From NCBI GenBank assembly GCA_029934215.1, contig JAOZMR010000111.1, forward strand, positions 1 through 8,603: a DNA stretch of 8,603 bases, written 5' to 3'. Within the stretch, counting starts at the first letter, position 1, and each line of letters begins with the position of its first letter. A program made the translations under genes and the position numbers. Positions 6,175 through 8,603 of the stretch are shown here, piece by piece. This DNA is from Pontiellaceae bacterium. GTDB lineage: Bacteria; Verrucomicrobiota; Kiritimatiellia; Kiritimatiellales; Tichowtungiaceae. Under the pieces are notes generated by a model. The model was not told the origin of the DNA. It worked only from the letters and a program-made list of their open reading frames with translations, and searched no databases.

Positions 6175-6906
6175 ATGGCAATTATTCAACAGCACAAAGA
6201 TGTGAAAAAGGTGGCGGTTTTAATCCCTGCTTTTTGCGAGGAAGAAACGGTGGGCGAGGTTGTTTCGTCGGCTATGACGTATTTACCCAATGTGATTGTT
6301 GTGGACGACGCATCGACAGATGTAACCGCCGCACGAGCCGAAGCAGCCGGAGCAAAAGTTATACGCCAGCCCGTGAACAAGGGCAAGGGTGCCGCTCTAA
6401 CCGAGGGGTTTCGATACGTTCTGGAGCAGGGTTTTGATGCAGTTATAACAATGGATGCCGACGGATTTCACAATCCAGACTATATTGTTGCGTTTCTGGA
6501 GGCCTATTATCGCACCCATATCCCCGTGCTGATTGGAAGCCGAATGGCCGAACCCAGCTCAGTTCCCATCGTTCGCCGATGGAGTATCCGTTCGATGTCT
6601 TACTGGCTCTATCGTTTAATGGGCGTTTATGTGCCGGATCCTCCATGCGGCTTCCGTTTTTATCGGTGCGATGTGCTCCCGTTCCTTCTTGAATCTGCCT
6701 CTACGCTTCCTGCAGAATTCGAAACCCTTCTGCATATTGCCTCTCGAAGAATTCATGTCGGCTCGGTTAAAATCAGAAAAACACCGCATCGACACAAAAG
6801 CATCATCTCCCCGATTCGCGATATCGTTCGTTTCATCAGGGTGTTGCATAATTTTTATAAAAAGACTCGCCTTGAGCGGACAAAAAGCAGGATGCAAAAC
6901 GATTGA
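6175..6906 (+). CDS. GT2 family glycosyltransferase, DPM1/polyprenyl-phosphate type, soluble
   Basis: Transfers a sugar from a nucleotide-sugar donor, by family analogy to a lipid-phosphate or glycan acceptor at the cytoplasmic membrane face. GT-A fold motifs appear in order: VLIPAFCEEETVGEVV (15-30), VVDDAST (42-48), NKGKGAALTEGF (68-79), the metal-binding DADG (94-97, with F-H where DPM-like enzymes usually have Q-H), GSRM (121-124) and CGFRFYR (158-164). The protein is 243 residues with no transmembrane helices, so it resembles single-domain DPM1 and not the membrane-anchored ArnC or GtrB types. The basic C-terminus (about 201-241) could contact the membrane. AAGGAG lies 13 nt before the ATG, a rather long spacing, but no better in-frame start exists. 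purN follows after 27 bp, so co-transcription is likely. Donor and acceptor are not identifiable. Confidence 0.87.
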   Translation: MAIIQQHKDVKKVAVLIPAFCEEETVGEVVSSAMTYLPNVIVVDDASTDVTAARAEAAGAKVIRQPVNKGKGAALTEGFRYVLEQGFDAVITMDADGFHNPDYIVAFLEAYYRTHIPVLIGSRMAEPSSVPIVRRWSIRSMSYWLYRLMGVYVPDPPCGFRFYRCDVLPFLLESASTLPAEFETLLHIASRRIHVGSVKIRKTPHRHKSIISPIRDIVRFIRVLHNFYKKTRLERTKSRMQND

Positions 6907-6933
6907 TCCAAACCCTTAACAACAGGAAAAACC

Positions 6934-7512
6934 ATGCTAAACATCGCCATTTTTGGATCAGGATCAGGATCGAACTATCAAGCCATCGCAGAGGCCATTG
7001 AACGCGGCACCATTGATGCACGCATCGTATGCGTCCTCGCAGATGTCGAAGACGCATTCATTCTCGAACGCGCTCGCAAGCTCGGCCATCCCGCCATATA
7101 CATCGACTGCGCACCGTTCAAAACAAAGCTCGACGATGCCGCAGAAGCCCGTGCCATTGACGTTATAAAAGACAACGGCGGCGACTTTATCGTCCTCGCC
7201 GGCTTTATGCGCATCGTCAAACCCGGTCTACTCAACGCCTTCGCCGGACGAATCATCAACATCCACCCGTCCCTGCTCCCACAATTTCCGGGGCTACATG
7301 CTGGGCAACAGGCGCTCGATGCCGGCGCCAAAGAAACCGGTTGCACCGTTCATTTTGTCGACGAAGGAATCGATACAGGTGCAGTGATTGTTCAGAAAAA
7401 AGTTCCTATCCTACCCAACGACACCACCGAGACGCTCATGAACCGAATCCACAAACAAGAACACCTAGCCTACCCAGAAGCCCTAAAAAAAATAGCGGAA
7501 AATAAACTCTAA
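6934..7512 (+). CDS. purN: Phosphoribosylglycinamide formyltransferase (GAR transformylase 1)
   Basis: Catalyses the third step of purine synthesis, transferring the formyl group of 10-formyltetrahydrofolate to glycinamide ribonucleotide in the cytosol. The N-terminal phosphate-binding loop is GSGSGSN (8-14). The catalytic triad is clear: N109 and H111 in INIHPSLLP and D147 in FVDEGIDTG. LAGFMRI (88-94) is the usual family segment contacting the folate. Its 192 residues are close to the roughly 190-215 of bacterial PurN; the short C-terminus is within the normal range. AGGA lies 6 nt before the ATG. It follows the glycosyltransferase by 27 bp and precedes hisG by 112 bp; no other pur gene is in the window. 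Confidence 0.96.
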   Translation: MLNIAIFGSGSGSNYQAIAEAIERGTIDARIVCVLADVEDAFILERARKLGHPAIYIDCAPFKTKLDDAAEARAIDVIKDNGGDFIVLAGFMRIVKPGLLNAFAGRIINIHPSLLPQFPGLHAGQQALDAGAKETGCTVHFVDEGIDTGAVIVQKKVPILPNDTTETLMNRIHKQEHLAYPEALKKIAENKL

Positions 7513-7523
7513 AAACGCCCACA

Positions 7524-7538
7524 TTCTAAGGATTGGAA
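7524..7538. repeat. TTCCAA-N3-TTGGAA palindrome, copy 6 (variant)
   Basis: TTCTAA-GGA-TTGGAA just after the purN stop codon, in the purN-hisG gap. The single arm mismatch would be a U-G wobble in plus-strand RNA. It is followed by a run of A, not T, so it is a poor terminator on the plus strand. Confidence 0.45.
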
Positions 7539-7624
7539 AAAAAATGAAAATAGCGGTAGACGCTCTGCATACATTTATTTATAGTTCGCGCTTCAAATTT
7601 CGAATAGGAAGGTAGCAACGCATC

Positions 7625-8497
7625 ATGAACAAACTGATTATAGGATTACCCAAAGGTAGCTTGCAAGAGTCAACCTATGCACTCTTCGCGAAAGCAGGCT
7701 TTAACATCAAAGGAAATTCGCGTTCCTATTTTCCAACAATCGATGATGACGAAGTCGAGCTTCGTCTCCTTCGCTCGCAGGAAATGAGCCGCTACGTCGA
7801 ACAAGGCATGCTCGATGCGGGCATCTCAGGTCTCGACTGGATTGCCGCGAACGACTCCGATGTACAGATCATTTGCGACATGGTTTACTCCAAAGTAAGC
7901 AAACGCCCCGTTCGATGGGTCCTCGCCGTTCCGCAAGACTCCGACATCCAATCGGTTAAAGATTTAGAAGGCAAACGGATCGCCACCGAAGGCGTAGCTC
8001 TAGTCGAACGCTGGCTCGAAAAAAACGGAGTGAAGGCGGAGGTTGAATTTTCTTGGGGTGCAACAGAAGTGAAGGTGCCAGAATTTGTTGACGCCATTGT
8101 AGACATCACCGAAACAGGATCATCCCTAAAAGCGCACAACCTGCGCATCGTAGACACCCTGATGGAATCCTATACACAGTTCTTCTCAAGCAAAGAGTCC
8201 TGGGCAGACGACTGGAAACGCGCAAAACTCGAAAAAATTGCTCTCCTACTGACATCGGCACTCAACGCCGCAGACAAAGTTTTGCTGAAAATGAATGTAA
8301 ACAAAGCGGATTTGGACGCAGTTAAAGCGCTCCTACCCGCCCTGCATGCACCAACCGTCAGCGGTCTCTCCGACGACGGATGGTACGCAATTGAAACGGT
8401 CGTAATTGAATCGGTTGTTCGCGAGATCATCCCGAAACTAAAAGACGCGGGTGCAGAAGGAATTATTGAAATTGGCTTAAATAAAGTGGTCGCATAG
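7625..8497 (+). CDS. hisG: ATP phosphoribosyltransferase, long (HisG-L) form
   Basis: First enzyme of histidine synthesis: joins ATP and PRPP to give N1-(5-phosphoribosyl)-ATP. The N-terminus has the family GLPKGSL motif (7-13). The PRPP-binding region VDAIVDITETGSSLKAHNL begins at residue 155. The 290-residue length and the extra C-terminal domain (about 210-288, ending GAEGIIEIGLNKVV) mark the long form, which works as a homohexamer, is feedback-inhibited by histidine through that ACT-like domain, and needs no HisZ partner. AGGAAGG lies 12 nt before the ATG, a somewhat long spacing. The 112-bp leader shows no run of His codons and so no classical his attenuator. No other his gene is nearby; the downstream neighbour is a small basic protein gene 21 bp away. 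Confidence 0.96.
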   Translation: MNKLIIGLPKGSLQESTYALFAKAGFNIKGNSRSYFPTIDDDEVELRLLRSQEMSRYVEQGMLDAGISGLDWIAANDSDVQIICDMVYSKVSKRPVRWVLAVPQDSDIQSVKDLEGKRIATEGVALVERWLEKNGVKAEVEFSWGATEVKVPEFVDAIVDITETGSSLKAHNLRIVDTLMESYTQFFSSKESWADDWKRAKLEKIALLLTSALNAADKVLLKMNVNKADLDAVKALLPALHAPTVSGLSDDGWYAIETVVIESVVREIIPKLKDAGAEGIIEIGLNKVVA

Positions 8498-8518
8498 AAC
8501 CACAAAAGGAATAGACAC

Positions 8519-8603
8519 ATGGGTACCATTAAAAAGTGGCGGAAAACAAAAATGTCGAATCACAAACGTCGCAAACGTCGGCGTGCAGATCGTCATAAAA
8601 AGA
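8519..8603 (+). CDS. Small AURKAIP1/COX24-type basic protein, probable ribosomal protein (bS22-like), partial
   Basis: The first 28 residues are visible and the frame is still open at the window end. The sequence starts MGTIKKWRKTKMSNHK and continues as an almost unbroken Arg/Lys/His run. This matches the COX24_C (AURKAIP1/COX24) family of about 30-40 residue bacterial proteins, related to mitoribosomal AURKAIP1 and to mycobacterial small-subunit protein bS22, which begins in a similar M-G-S-V-x-K-K way. AAAGGA lies 8 nt before the ATG, and the gene follows hisG by 21 bp, suggesting co-transcription. The predicted role is binding rRNA in the small ribosomal subunit; this rests on family resemblance. 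The gene is easily missed because of its size. Confidence 0.72.
   Translation, partial: MGTIKKWRKTKMSNHKRRKRRRADRHKK

Noticed and set aside
5885..6181. Minus-strand 98-codon open frame across the divergent gap
   Set aside because: It translates the palindromic and direct repeats (PRPLGTPLW-like text), overlaps the start of the glycosyltransferase, and has no family resemblance.
5934..6437. Plus-strand 167-codon open frame running into the glycosyltransferase
   Set aside because: Its second half is an out-of-frame reading of the glycosyltransferase and its first half is repeat sequence.
7544..7615. 23-codon open frame just before hisG (begins MKIAVDALHTF), possible leader peptide
   Set aside because: It has a GGA 7 nt upstream, but only one His codon and no antiterminator/terminator hairpins, so a his attenuator is not supported; one short frame in an A-rich gap is expected by chance.

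Overview
The window most resembles a bacterium of the Planctomycetota-Verrucomicrobiota-Lentisphaerota group, and Kiritimatiellota (order Kiritimatiellales) is my best guess. The clues are a large secreted type I sulfatase carrying Lcl_C (DUF1566) domains and a PVC-style C-terminal tail, a helix-turn-helix/EIIA fusion beside an antiporter, and a tiny AURKAIP1/COX24-type basic protein after hisG. This assignment is inference; no rRNA or universal marker gene is present.

The layout has two halves. Positions 51-5869 are entirely minus strand and, in transcription order, encode a helix-turn-helix/PTS EIIA fusion (5869-5216), a second PTS EIIA protein with a C-terminal domain that looks PII-like (5195-4386), a CPA2-type Na+/H+ antiporter (4298-3012) and a 947-residue exported sulfatase (2894-51). 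A 305-bp divergent gap (5870-6174) is full of short repeats and hairpins. From 6175 everything is plus strand: a GT2 glycosyltransferase, purN, hisG and the truncated start of a small basic, probably ribosomal, protein.

The first three minus-strand genes look like one unit. Two proteins carry the EIIA phosphorylation histidine but no EIIB or EIIC sugar permease is present, so the PTS phosphate probably serves regulation, with the antiporter as the likely target. The sulfatase has its own upstream palindrome of the LacI-operator type and is probably controlled separately by sulfated-polysaccharide supply. The plus-strand genes are housekeeping: glycolipid or glycan synthesis, purine synthesis, histidine synthesis and translation.

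The most unusual sequence-level signal is a short palindrome, TTCCAA-N3-TTGGAA. It occurs three times exactly and three times with one arm mismatch in 8.6 kb, inside genes as well as between them. About 0.0005 exact copies would be expected by chance. It looks like a highly iterated genomic motif of unknown function.
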